NCBI RefSeq assembly: GCF_014646875.1 | Contig: NZ_BMOC01000004.1 | Span: 1 to 64,000, forward strand | Direction: 5' to 3' | DNA: 64,000 nt | Origin: Halobellus salinus | GTDB lineage: Archaea > Halobacteriota > Halobacteria > Halobacteriales > Haloferacaceae | Part shown: positions 34,999 through 43,607 of the stretch, piece after piece | Layout: each line of letters begins with the position of its first letter | Numbering within the stretch: position 1 is the stretch's first letter | The notes under the pieces: generated by a model | Told to the model about the DNA's origin: nothing | The model's database searches: none | What the model saw: the letters and a program-made list of their open reading frames with translations, nothing else | Made by a program: the position numbers and the translations under genes

Positions 34999-35841
34999 AT
35001 GCGGCTAGGACGATTTCAGGCAGCAGGCGAGCAGCGCATCGGAGTCTTCGAAGACGGCAAAGTAAGGGACATCAGCGGTGGGGTGGAGGGGTTCACCGAT
35101 GCCTTATGTCGGCCAGACGCCGTCGACGATGTCGGCGGGCGGAGCTTTGATATCGAGGAAATCAGACATTTCCCGCCTACAACGGACCGAAATACGATAT
35201 TCTGTGCCGGGCTGAACTACGAGGCCCACGCCGAGGAAAGCGATATCGACGTGCCGGAGTGGCCGCTGATCTTTATGAAACCGCCGCGGGCAGTGGTGGG
35301 CCACGAAGCACCGATTTCGTATCACACAGAGGTCACGGAGGCAATCGATTATGAGGCGGAACTCGCGGCCGTTATCGGAACTCCAGGGCGTCATCTCGCG
35401 GCCGATGAGGCACTCGATTATGTTGCCGGGTATACAATCTTCAACGACACGACGGCGCGGGATCTCCAGTTCGGGCTACGGGTCGGCGACGATGAGATGC
35501 TCGATTGGTTCTCCGGGAAGACAATGCAGGCGACCACCCCGATGGGGCCGTACGTGGTGGTGGACGAGATTGACGATCCTCAGGATTTGGCGATTAAATC
35601 CCGCGTTGATGGGGAAACAATGCAGGACGATACTACTGAAATGATGGTTCGGTCGGTTGCTGAGCTCGTTTCTTTTGTCTCATCTCGGGTACGGTTGGAG
35701 CCGGGAGACGTGATCGCAACGGGAACGCCGGAAGGTGTTGGTGCATTTCAGGACATCATATTAGATGAGGGCCAAACGGTTGAGGTCGACATCGAGGGAA
35801 TCGGGACGCTCCGGAACCGGGTGGAGGCGGTTTCGAAATAG
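34999..35841 (+). CDS. FAH-family hydrolase (2)
   Basis: 280 residues starting MRLGRFQAAGEQRIGVFEDG. It contains FCAGLNYEAHAEE, PLIFMKPPRAVVG, IDYEAELAAVIG (metal Glu residues), GYTIFNDTTARDLQ, WFSGKTMQATTPMGP and VIATGTPEGVGAF. It belongs to the acylpyruvase/2,4-diketo-3-deoxy-acid hydrolase branch, distinct from FAH 1. In the Haloferax L-rhamnose diketo-hydrolase pathway such an enzyme cleaves 2,4-diketo-3-deoxyrhamnonate to pyruvate and lactate, and that is my best guess here. It is the last intact island gene before the IS6 copy, and its codon use is slightly more AT-rich than its neighbours. Confidence 0.85.
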   Translation: MRLGRFQAAGEQRIGVFEDGKVRDISGGVEGFTDALCRPDAVDDVGGRSFDIEEIRHFPPTTDRNTIFCAGLNYEAHAEESDIDVPEWPLIFMKPPRAVVGHEAPISYHTEVTEAIDYEAELAAVIGTPGRHLAADEALDYVAGYTIFNDTTARDLQFGLRVGDDEMLDWFSGKTMQATTPMGPYVVVDEIDDPQDLAIKSRVDGETMQDDTTEMMVRSVAELVSFVSSRVRLEPGDVIATGTPEGVGAFQDIILDEGQTVEVDIEGIGTLRNRVEAVSK

Positions 35842-35873
35842 CGTCACTTTTTTACGGGTGGTTCTCGCAGGCG

Positions 35874-36562
35874 GTGTTCAGATAAGGACGAAGAGTGAGG
35901 CGGTTCGTTTTTTGAGTGATCTATGACCGAAAACGACCGCCTCAACGGCTGTTTGAACGAGATTGAGTTAGAGTTTGTGGAGCGAGAGGCGACACCGAGA
36001 TTACTGATGAAACTCGGTATTCAGCTCCATCTTGCTAGCCTATCACTTTCAAATACTATTTTTGTTCTTGAAATATTTGGTGTCAGTCGAGCTCGATCCA
36101 CCGTTCACAATTGGGTTCACAAGGCAGATCTACAGCCCGAATCTGGTCGGAATCCGGATCACGTTGCGGTGGATGAGACTGTGATCCAACTGAATAGTAA
36201 GCAGTACTGGCTGTATATTGCTGTCGATCCTGAGACAAACGAATTACTACATAGAACACTTGAACCGACGACAAACAAGGTAATTGCTCACAGATTCTTT
36301 GCTGAACTCCGCGAGAAACACGATGTTGACGGCGCGATGTTGCTCATCGATGGCTCGCACTCACTGAAAAACGCCTGTCGCCGCCACAGCCTCGATTTCA
36401 GATATGAACGCTATGGAAATCGGAACAGCGTCGAACGTATCTTTCGAGAAATAAAACGAAGAACTACCAGTTCTTCAAACTGTTTCAGCAACGCCGAAGC
36501 AGACACCGCCGACGATTGGCTTCGATCCTCCGCCTTCGCATGGAATCAGCTTATCTGAACAC
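35874..36562 (+). mobile_element. Intact IS6-type insertion sequence
   Basis: 689 bp with matching ends GTGTTCAGATAAG at 35874-35886 and its complement at 36550-36562. It holds one transposase whose stop lies inside the right repeat. No clear target duplication is visible. The right end lies inside an IS5-type transposase fragment, and the left end is 33 bases after the FAH gene. It is the right boundary of the catabolic island. Confidence 0.78.
35923..36558 (+). CDS. IS6-family transposase
   Basis: 211 residues of the DDE type. Helix-turn-helix GVSRARSTVHNWVHKADLQ, first Asp in VAVDETVIQL, second in MLLIDGSHSLK, Glu in VERIFREIKRRT. Apparently intact and so potentially active. Degraded relatives are at 4305-4713 and 7070-7726. 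This family makes simple cointegrates and can mobilise DNA between two copies. Confidence 0.86.
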   Translation: MTENDRLNGCLNEIELEFVEREATPRLLMKLGIQLHLASLSLSNTIFVLEIFGVSRARSTVHNWVHKADLQPESGRNPDHVAVDETVIQLNSKQYWLYIAVDPETNELLHRTLEPTTNKVIAHRFFAELREKHDVDGAMLLIDGSHSLKNACRRHSLDFRYERYGNRNSVERIFREIKRRTTSSSNCFSNAEADTADDWLRSSAFAWNQLI

Positions 36563-36710
36563 TACCGCGCTTGGCTGTTGAGTACGACGTTTCGGCTATC
36601 CAGCGCTGTGAGTAGCTCTTTGCCCGGTTGAGTGTATTATTCAGAGCTGCCTTCGGTGATGATCCACGATAGTGAACGAGGTACTCAACGTCATATGCGG
36701 CAATCTCGTG
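36563..36710 (-). pseudogene. C-terminal fragment of an IS5-type transposase
   Basis: HEIAAYDVEYLVHYRGSS, then NTLNRAKSYSQRWIAETSYS and TAKRGS matches the C-terminal domain of the transposase at 13165-14010. It is cut at 36562 by the IS6 end and fused upstream to ISH3 sequence, so it is a nested relic. Confidence 0.65.
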
Positions 36711-38078
36711 CTCAGTATCGGTACTTCCCAACCGAGGAATCGGAAGCCGAGCTGAGTCGGTGTGAGTCGTTCGAACTCGGAGCGGCAGGTTACTGAACTG
36801 AAGCATCAGTCTCGGAGAAGCGGAAACTGTGACAAGAGCGGCTCGTTCAGATGGCCCCCGTGGAGTGCTGTTGCTGACGAGTCGCTGGCCCGAGGCGTGC
36901 GCGTCAGGCACGCCAACGCCGTTCATCTCGATCTCCCACTGTCGGGCTAACTCTGCTTCTAGTTCGTGACGAATCCAGTCACAACACATTGAGAACGTGA
37001 ACTGCTCGGGCAGGTCGCGCCCGCCCCGTCGTGGGCGGGCGACGACCGTCCATCGCAGCACCAACCACAGATTCTCCAGCAAGAAGCTGACGATCACGAA
37101 CGCAAACCTGACGAGTGGATCCTGTGTTGTCGTTGTTGCTCGCACTTGGCGAAACAGCCGGTAACTCGTCTCTATTGCCGAGCGTTTCCGATAACGGCGT
37201 TCGATCTGTGTGGGCGTGCGATCTCCGAGATCGCACGCCACGTACCCCCGGACGACCTCACCGTGCTTTCCTCAATCACCATCCTGATACGAGACAGAGA
37301 CCGCGAGCGGGAATTGGAGTTCCCGCTCGCTGTCCTTGTACATACGGTAGGTGCTCATATACGAGCAGTGCGTATCGAGTTTGTCCTTCATTCGCTCACC
37401 CTTCTCCGTGACAGGGATCACTGTTGTCGCTAGGTCGCGTGCGCGACGAATTACCCGTTCGTTGTAGAAGCCGCGGTCAGCGAGCAAGAGGTCAACGTCG
37501 AAGGGATAGGTGCCGACGCGGTCGAGGACGCGCTCAACCGCGTCGGCTTCCTTCTCGTCGCTGCGGACGTAGGTGAGCGCCAGCGTCACCGGCTTTCCGT
37601 TTGACACGACGTACGCGGTACAGTAGCGGTGGCAAGTCGTGGTCCCGTCGGTTGGGTTGGTTGTGCAGAGTTCACTAGCATCCTCATCAGGAGAGCCGTG
37701 GTAGGGGTTATCGACGAAGTCGATGGAGACGATTCTCGACCCTGACCGGTCGAGAATCGTCAGAGCGAGGTGACGAAAGAGAATGCTGGCAGCCATTTCG
37801 AGGTGGTCACGCTGAAGAGTATGCAACCAGTTGAGAACAGTGTCGTCGCAGGGTGTGTCGTCCGTCTGGGAAGTCACGTCCCAGACGGACGACTGATTGA
37901 CGCTGGCCAGTGTAACGATAGGCCAAATGTCATCGGAATCGAGGGGCGAGCCCTCGATTCCTTCCAGTGGGAGCTGTCCAATTATGTCAGCCGCTACTTC
38001 TTTGACATCCGCCGCCGAAAGAGCACCGTCTGGTTCGGGTAGTTCAAGCACACTTACCGAATCAGACATCTTCCTCAA
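36711..38078 (-). pseudogene. ISH3-family transposase with an internal TGA
   Basis: The first 268 codons (MSDSVSVLELPEPDGALSAA, SIDFVDNPYHGSPDED, LLLADRGFYNERVI, PVTEKGERM) end at a TGA at 37272-37274. The same frame then continues GKHGEVVRGYVACDLGDRTP, RSAIETSYRLFRQVRATTTT with the catalytic Glu, and ARPRRGGRDLPEQF. Only this one stop, probably from CGA, disables the body. Downstream the frame runs into foreign sequence (from about 36880) before the IS5 fragment. It is a different subgroup from the ISH3-type gene at 14157. Confidence 0.72.
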
Positions 38079-38186
38079 TCAGACCGACGCTTTAGCTCCG
38101 TCTCTCACGTCAGTTGGGAAGTACCGGATATGCGCGACCACAGGGAACGCGCCAAGGATTTGAGCGTCACGTTATAACCTCCGACA

Positions 38187-39662
38187 ATGGTTCAACGGCG
38201 GGCGGGCAACGAGATCACGCTGCTGGATTCGTCGATCCGGACCGCGGGAGGAGCCGTGGTTTCAACACCGCTGTACGTTCTCAGTGGCGTTGTTTACGCG
38301 GTCGTGACGTCGCCGGCCGCTACGGGAACGTTCTTTTTTATTTCAATCGTGGCAGCGCTCGTGCTCCGGCCGGTGCGGGGGATCAGCCAGACGCTTCAGA
38401 AGGTCGGGAGCGAGCCCGACGAGCGTGTCGGCGTTTACCTTGGGTTGGCCATCCTGTTCGCGGTGGGCTATCTCGGTGCCGGCGGCGCGGTGGCAACCCT
38501 CCTAACCGGGAGCCTCACGCGCCGAACCGTCTTTACTGCGGATCTGCTCGCCCCCGCAGGGGTGTACGCTGCGTCGCTCTCGCTCTCGATGGTCGTCCTG
38601 AGCCTACTTGGCGCAATCGGGTATCCGAGCGCTCAGACCTGGCTCGGCGGTACACAAACCGGTGTGCGGCTGGCGGCGATTCTGCTGCTGGACTCGTTTG
38701 TGACCTCGGCGACCGAACTCCTCTTGATAAGTGCCGGGGTCCGGGTCGCGCTGTTCTTGCCGGTCGCCGTGTACCTCGGTGTGGTTCCGCGGCTCCCCGG
38801 CCGTCGTGAGCTCGAACGGGCTTGGGAGTTCGCCAGATGGAGCATTCCGGACCAGGTGCTCGACCGCTTCTCGTACAATATGCCCGTGTTGGTGCTCGGC
38901 GTCGTCGCCACGCCAACGGCAGTCGGTGTCTACGAGGCTGCGGATCGCTTTGCGGACTTCGGGGCGACCGTCTCCTGGCGGCTCTCGTCGCCGCTTCTCA
39001 CGAAGGTCAGCGGCGACGCCGCGGCAGGGAACAACTACGCTGCCTACCTCGATGGGGCGATCACAGGTGGAACGGGAGTAACGTTCGTCGTGTTCGGGTA
39101 CCTCATCGGTGCACACGACGTTGTGGCCCAGATTGCCTTCGCCAACGCACAGACAGCGTTCTCGACGACGGTGCTCGTCGTCGGCGGGGTCAACGTTCTT
39201 CGGGGGTTCTGGACGCTCACCTCTCACGCGATGGAGGGACTCGGCAAGCCGAGCGTGAGCTTCCGGACGAAGTTGTACGGCCTCGTATTCAGTGTGCCCG
39301 TACCAACGCTCCTCGGTGCGGAGTACGGTGCGATCGCGGGGGCAGCCGGCTACGGCGTTATGAACCTCGTGATCTTCGGGTACGTCTGTTACTACGCCCG
39401 CGACATATTCGGATACATCCCCGTTGATACGGTCACCGCAGCACACCTGACCGCCGGTGGTGTGGTTGCATCCCTCCTCGCTATCGGTGTCGTCTCTGTC
39501 GGAACTCCAACGTCACTGTCACCGTCCGCGGTGGCTGCCCTCGCCGCCATCGTCTGTCTCTTCGGATTCGCGGGGACACTCCTGTTACTGTCGTCGCCAA
39601 CCCGTGTGGTCGCACGCCGGGTGGTAGAGTTGTCCCGCGGGACGCTGCGCGGGGTGGCCTGA
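38187..39662 (+). CDS. Polysaccharide flippase-like membrane protein
   Basis: 491 residues with about 14 hydrophobic segments, consistent with the Wzx/MOP-type flippase family that moves lipid-linked sugars across the membrane. Typical segments are LLDSSIRTAGGAVVSTPLYV, WEFARWSIPDQVLDRFSYNM, GVYEAADRFADFGATVSWRL and SHAMEGLGKPSVSFRTKLYG. No other glycan genes are next to it: insertion-sequence debris lies upstream, and a relic origin downstream. It may be left over from, or moved out of, a glycan locus. TTATAACC at about 38172 is close to the ATG. Confidence 0.8.
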   Translation: MVQRRAGNEITLLDSSIRTAGGAVVSTPLYVLSGVVYAVVTSPAATGTFFFISIVAALVLRPVRGISQTLQKVGSEPDERVGVYLGLAILFAVGYLGAGGAVATLLTGSLTRRTVFTADLLAPAGVYAASLSLSMVVLSLLGAIGYPSAQTWLGGTQTGVRLAAILLLDSFVTSATELLLISAGVRVALFLPVAVYLGVVPRLPGRRELERAWEFARWSIPDQVLDRFSYNMPVLVLGVVATPTAVGVYEAADRFADFGATVSWRLSSPLLTKVSGDAAAGNNYAAYLDGAITGGTGVTFVVFGYLIGAHDVVAQIAFANAQTAFSTTVLVVGGVNVLRGFWTLTSHAMEGLGKPSVSFRTKLYGLVFSVPVPTLLGAEYGAIAGAAGYGVMNLVIFGYVCYYARDIFGYIPVDTVTAAHLTAGGVVASLLAIGVVSVGTPTSLSPSAVAALAAIVCLFGFAGTLLLLSSPTRVVARRVVELSRGTLRGVA

Positions 39663-39683
39663 CTAACCCATCGGGTAGTGACG

Positions 39684-39857
39684 GACACGCCACGTTTCCG
39701 CTGAAAAACTGTCACGAATTCCATTCGAAGACTATGGTGCCGAAGCAACGAGCAGACCCTGACGGGGATACGGGGGACACACCGTGTTTCCGGTGCATCG
39801 AGAACAACCCTGCTCCGGAAGCGAAATAGAAATCAACACACCTCGTTTCCGGTGAAC
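39684..39857. other. Three ORB-like repeats of a relic replication origin
   Basis: In the same orientation, the core GTTTCC(G/C)(G)(T)G occurs at 39694-39703, 39785-39794 and 39845-39854, each preceded by an ACACxxC block (GACACGCCAC, ACACACCGT, AACACACCTC). On the complementary strand they read like TTCACCGGAAACGAGGTGTG, which resembles haloarchaeal origin recognition boxes bound by Orc1/Cdc6. The 324-bp gap 39663-39986 contains no gene. The neighbouring fragment at 39987 is itself orc1/cdc6-like, which strengthens the call. Confidence 0.6.
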
Positions 39858-39986
39858 TAGTCCCGGTCAGTCCGACAGCGTCGCCGGTTCGACGTCAGCC
39901 TCCAAGACATTCTGAATCACCTCAGGATCCTCAAGCAGTTTGTGTTTCGTGTATGGGCCTTCTGCGCTCCCACCACTATACCGGGT

Positions 39987-40253
39987 TTATTCGATGACGT
40001 CGAGAAACGCGTGTTCTTTCAGCAGGTCACGAACACGGCGCAGCGACAGTGAGTCTGTAGCTTCCTGCCGACAGATCTGCTCGTGAATATCGTATATCGG
40101 TGTCGTGCGGAACCCATCGTCGGCAACTGTGGTGTCGTTTAGCGAAAGGAGCGTCAGCGCTTGGAGCACGTACCGGGGGTGTGGTGTCGAACCACGAATG
40201 AGCTCACGGAAGCGATCCGTTTCAGGTCGTTCCCGTGCTTGAATCAGCCGCGA
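39987..40253 (-). pseudogene. C-terminal fragment of an Orc1/Cdc6 replication initiator
   Basis: 88 codons end in a stop: RLIQARERPETDRFRELIRG, TPHPRYVLQALTLLSL, RTTPIYDIHEQICRQEATDS and LRRVRDLLKEHAFLDVIE. The pattern (a linker helix, then a winged helix with LSLRRVRDLL) fits the C-terminal domain of Orc1/Cdc6 proteins. The AAA+ ATPase part is absent. Upstream, in-frame sequence to 40348 is Arg-rich and not recognisable. The C-terminus is also short, since most family members continue about 25 residues further. The gene is broken on both sides. Confidence 0.6.
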
Positions 40254-40348
40254 GCGAGGCCGCAGGCCGAGCGGGTTCTTTTCGCTCCAGCTCTTTGCGG
40301 GGAGGCGGTCGCGCGAAGCGCGACCCGACGAAGTAACAAGATGGGTGT

Positions 40349-40765
40349 TCAGCCCTCGGTCGTCGTCCGGTCGATCGCTTCGCCCTGATGCATCGCAGCA
40401 CCGTCCTGTGTGACCTGTCGGGCCAAGACGGCGCACTTGATCCGCATCGGGGAGATGTCGACGCCGAGCATTTCGGTGATGTCGTCGGTGTCCATCGCTT
40501 CGAGTTCCGGCAGCGTCGTTCCCGGCAATCGCTCGGAGAGCATACTCGCCGACGCCTGGCTGATCGCACACCCGTCGCCAGTAAAGCTGACGTACTCGAT
40601 GGTCTCGCCGTCGTCCTCGAGGCTGACGTTCACGGTAATCGTATCGCCACACGAGGGGTTTTCGCCGCTGTGTGAGAAGTCCGGATCCGACATCTTCCCC
40701 TTGTTCCGCGGGTTCTTGTAGTGATCCAGGATCTGCTGCCGATACATATCCGAGCCCATTCCCAT
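40349..40765 (-). CDS. sufU: SufU/IscU-type iron-sulfur scaffold protein
   Basis: 138 residues. It starts with MYRQQILDHYKNPRNKG and has the three conserved cysteines in ENPSCGDT, GDGCAISQASASM and RIKCAVLA, with the Asp next to the first cysteine. Fe-S clusters or sulfur are assembled on these cysteines before transfer to target proteins. Start alternatives MGMGSDMYRQ (40765) or the internal methionines are all close. No cysteine desulfurase gene is adjacent in this window. Confidence 0.9.
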   Translation of the reverse strand: MGMGSDMYRQQILDHYKNPRNKGKMSDPDFSHSGENPSCGDTITVNVSLEDDGETIEYVSFTGDGCAISQASASMLSERLPGTTLPELEAMDTDDITEMLGVDISPMRIKCAVLARQVTQDGAAMHQGEAIDRTTTEG

Positions 40766-41025
40766 AGTTAGCTAAACTACGGTACTCCGTTGCAAAAGCG
40801 TTCCGCCGCGGGTGGGCGTAACCGCGTCGCCAGCGGCGCCGACCCGCGGCCGGCGTGGCTTGAGCTGTCACGGCCGACGACGACCACGCTGAGCGTCTGC
40901 GCGACTGTCTCGGTCAGGACTCGGACGGCTCTGATACTCTCCCCCGACTGACACGCGAGGCCCTCACCTCGGAAGTTCCGTAAGATACCAGCAAAATTAT
41001 AGTTGGCGGCTGCGTGATGTTGTGT

Positions 41026-41238
41026 ATGGGGTACACAACCGGAGAACGTGCCGCAGAGCTGATCAACGGGGTACTACAGGAAACGGACGACGACGAGCAG
41101 CGGTTCAAACTCCGGACAGCCCTCCAGTTGCTCGACATGATCCAGGAACAGCACGAGGTGGCCGGCCAGGCGCTCGCGGACAGCGAGTTGGACGAAGGCA
41201 CGCGGGAGAACCTTCGAGGACTGGGTTACCTGGAGTGA
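41026..41238 (+). CDS. Small acidic haloarchaeal protein (70 aa)
   Basis: The protein starts MGYTTGERAAELINGVLQE and is almost wholly helical, with many Glu/Asp/Gln residues (LLDMIQEQHEVAGQALADS), ending NLRGLGYLE. Its size and composition fit a conserved hypothetical protein. I do not recognise a family. The AT-rich CAAAATTATAG at about 40991-41001 lies 27-30 bases upstream and could be its TATA box. The adjoining stretch 40766-40991 shows nothing else. Confidence 0.55.
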   Translation: MGYTTGERAAELINGVLQETDDDEQRFKLRTALQLLDMIQEQHEVAGQALADSELDEGTRENLRGLGYLE

Positions 41239-41330
41239 CCGCCTCGGGGGGTTGTCCGACCGCTGTCCGACCAGACAGGCTGTCGTCGGAGGAACGAATC
41301 GTTTTTGTGCGCGCTGGCGGATATTCCAGT

Positions 41331-41528
41331 ATGGCGATCAAACCCAAATACGTCAAGCAGCTCGGAAAGGTGCTGCTCGAAACGTATCCGGAGGCGTTCA
41401 ACACGGACTTTGAGACCAACAAAGAGAGTGTCGCGACGCTCACGAACGTGGACTCGAAGGGCGTGCGCAACCGGATTGCGGGCTACATCACCCGGAAGAA
41501 CAGCGGCGGCGGCGAGCCCGCCGCGTAG
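41331..41528 (+). CDS. rps17e: 30S ribosomal protein S17e
   Basis: 65 residues: MAIKPKYVKQLGKVLLETYP, then FNTDFETNKESVATLTNVDS and VRNRIAGYITRK. This is the compact archaeal S17e, a small-subunit protein shared with eukaryotes. The start ATG is the only sensible one. The Gly/Glu/Pro tail is an acidic haloarchaeal extension. Confidence 0.93.
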   Translation: MAIKPKYVKQLGKVLLETYPEAFNTDFETNKESVATLTNVDSKGVRNRIAGYITRKNSGGGEPAA

Positions 41529-41589
41529 TCGGAGGTTCTTGTACCCGGTGTCGACACCGCCCCGGTGAGCGGTAGCTGTCGGGTCCGAC

Positions 41590-41865
41590 TCAGAACCGGT
41601 CTACGCGCCCCGCGGCCGTCCACTTGTCCGTCGGCGCGCCGGTGGGCACCCGGCGGATCCGTCGGGCGCCGGCCGACGCCACCCGCCCGGCGAATCCCCA
41701 CTTCTCGCCGTCCCACGTCGGCTCCGACCTCCGAGCCGCTGCGGCGGCCGCGACGGCCCGCTCGGTGTCGCTCACGTGTGCCGCAATCGCCGCCGCGATC
41801 GCCGCGGCCTCCCCGTCGTCGGCGTTGTCGGGGATCGACAGCCGGTCCGTGAACTCCTCCGGCAT
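41590..41865 (-). CDS. Small subunit-like protein of the acyl-CoA carboxylase (PccX-like)
   Basis: 91 residues: an acidic start ([20 protein letters not shown]), an Ala-rich helix ([20 protein letters not shown]) and a basic, Trp-containing end ([30 protein letters not shown]). In haloarchaea a small protein with this layout is encoded after pccB, and in Haloferax mediterranei such a third subunit (PccX) is needed for propionyl-CoA carboxylase. It follows pccB by three bases on the same strand. The name is by position and composition, not by a firm alignment. Confidence 0.65.
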   Translation of the reverse strand: MPEEFTDRLSIPDNADDGEAAAIAAAIAAHVSDTERAVAAAAAARRSEPTWDGEKWGFAGRVASAGARRIRRVPTGAPTDKWTAAGRVDRF

Positions 41866-41868
41866 GGC

Positions 41869-43413
41869 TCAGATCGGGAGGTTCCCGTGTTTCTTCTCGG
41901 GAAGCGACTGGCGCTTCGACCGGAGCATCTCCAGGTCGGAGACCAGCCGTGCCCGGGTCTCCGTCGGCTCGATCACGGCGTCGATAAACCCCCTGTCAGC
42001 GGCAGTGTAGGGGTTTGCGAACTCCTCGCGGTACTCCGCGATGAGCTCCTCGCGGCGGGCCTCGGGGTCCTCGGCGGCCGCGAGCTCCTCATCGTAGAGG
42101 ATGTTGACCGCGCCTTTCGGCCCCATCACCGCGATCTCGGCGGTGGGCCACGCGTAGTTGACGTCGGCGCCGAGGTGTTTCGACGCCATCACGTCGTAGG
42201 CGCCCCCGTACGCTTTCCGCGTGATAACCGTCAAAAGCGGTACTGTGGCTTCGGAGTAGGCGTACAGCAGCTTCGCGCCGTGGCGGATGATCCCGCCGTG
42301 CTCCTGATCGGTGCCGGGGAGAAAGCCGGGCACGTCGACGAAGGTCACGATCGGGACGTTGAACGCGTCGCAGACGCGGACGAACCGCGAGGACTTTTCG
42401 GCGGCCTCGATGTCGAGCGTGCCGGCGTTGACCCGGGGTTGGTTGGCGACCACCCCGACGGAGTGGCCGTCGAGCCGGGCGAACCCCACGAGGACGTTCT
42501 TCGCGAACTCCGCGTGCACCTCGAAGAACGAGTCGGAGTCCAAGACCCCCTCGAAGACGTCGCGCATGTCGTACGGTTTCCGGGGTTGGTCGGGGACGAC
42601 AGTGTTCAGCGACTCGTCGGCGCGGTCGGGGTCGTCCCACGGTTCGACGCGCGGGGGATCCTCGACGTTGTTCGGCGGGAGGTACGACAGCAGCCGTCGG
42701 ATGTCGTCCAAGGCCGCCTCCTCGGAGTCGCACGCGAACTGTGCGGCGCCGGAGGTGGCGGCGTGGGTGATCGCGCCGCCGAGTTCCTCGAAGCTCACCT
42801 CCTCGCCCGTGACGGTCTCGATCACGTCGGGCCCGGTGATGAACATGTGGCTCGAATCCTTCACCATGAAGGTGAAATCCGTCAGCGCGGGCGAGTAGAC
42901 CGCGCCGCCGGCACACGGCCCCATGATCGCCGATATCTGCGGGATCACGCCCGACGCCTCGGTGTTGCGCCGGAAGATCTCGCCGAACCCGCCGAGCGAC
43001 TGGACGCCCTCCTGGATCCGGGCGCCCGCGGAGTCGTTGAGTCCGACGATCGGCGCGCCGACCTCCACCGCAGTGTCCATCACCTTCGCGATCTTCTCGG
43101 CGAACACCTCCCCGAGCGACCCGCCGAAGACGGTGAAGTCGTGGGCGAACACAAACGTCTTCCGCCCGTCGACCTCGCCGTAGCCCGCAACGACGCCGTC
43201 ACCCGGAAGCTGTTTTTCCTCCATCCCGAAGTTGTGGTTGCGGTGGGTCCGGAGCTGGTCGAACTCGTAGAACGTCCCGTCGTCGAGGAAGTAGTCGATG
43301 CGCTCGCGGGCGGTCATCTTGTCCCTGTCGTGTTGGGCGTCGATGCGCTCTTGCCCACCGCCCTTGAGCGCGCGCTCCCGTTTCTCCCACAACTCCTCGA
43401 TCCGGTCCTCCAT
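41869..43413 (-). CDS. pccB: Propionyl/acetyl-CoA carboxylase carboxyltransferase (beta) subunit
   Basis: 514 residues of the biotin-dependent carboxyltransferase family. [20 protein letters not shown], the acyl-CoA site [40 protein letters not shown], the biotin site [20 protein letters not shown] and [11 protein letters not shown] are all intact. It carboxylates propionyl- or acetyl-CoA with CO2 carried on biotin. In haloarchaea it also supports PHA and methylaspartate-cycle metabolism. The biotin carboxylase/carrier chain (PccA) is not in this window. The ATG at 43413 begins [15 protein letters not shown]. Confidence 0.9.
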   Translation of the reverse strand: MEDRIEELWEKRERALKGGGQERIDAQHDRDKMTARERIDYFLDDGTFYEFDQLRTHRNHNFGMEEKQLPGDGVVAGYGEVDGRKTFVFAHDFTVFGGSLGEVFAEKIAKVMDTAVEVGAPIVGLNDSAGARIQEGVQSLGGFGEIFRRNTEASGVIPQISAIMGPCAGGAVYSPALTDFTFMVKDSSHMFITGPDVIETVTGEEVSFEELGGAITHAATSGAAQFACDSEEAALDDIRRLLSYLPPNNVEDPPRVEPWDDPDRADESLNTVVPDQPRKPYDMRDVFEGVLDSDSFFEVHAEFAKNVLVGFARLDGHSVGVVANQPRVNAGTLDIEAAEKSSRFVRVCDAFNVPIVTFVDVPGFLPGTDQEHGGIIRHGAKLLYAYSEATVPLLTVITRKAYGGAYDVMASKHLGADVNYAWPTAEIAVMGPKGAVNILYDEELAAAEDPEARREELIAEYREEFANPYTAADRGFIDAVIEPTETRARLVSDLEMLRSKRQSLPEKKHGNLPI

Positions 43414-43482
43414 CGTCACGTCGGACCACCTCCACTCATTGTCGTGGACGTGCCGACGGGGGGACAAAGCGTTTCCGCAATC

Positions 43483-43502
43483 CGACGAACTCGAGTTCGT
43501 CG
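43483..43502. promoter_or_regulatory. 20-bp perfect palindrome upstream of pccB
   Basis: CGACGAACTCGAGTTCGTCG, a perfect dyad with no spacer, 70 bases upstream of the pccB start. It could be an operator or a short hairpin. The rest of 43414-43865 has no gene that I can support; only this palindrome and the 27-bp repeats. Confidence 0.4.
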
Positions 43503-43607
43503 AACGTCGATATCCGGTCGGTCTCGTGTGTCCGGAGCCCGGTGACGACGCCGAGGGTGCCGCTTGGGTTCGGTGCCTTCGCCTCCGGTTCGGTCCCGCC
43601 GCGGACG

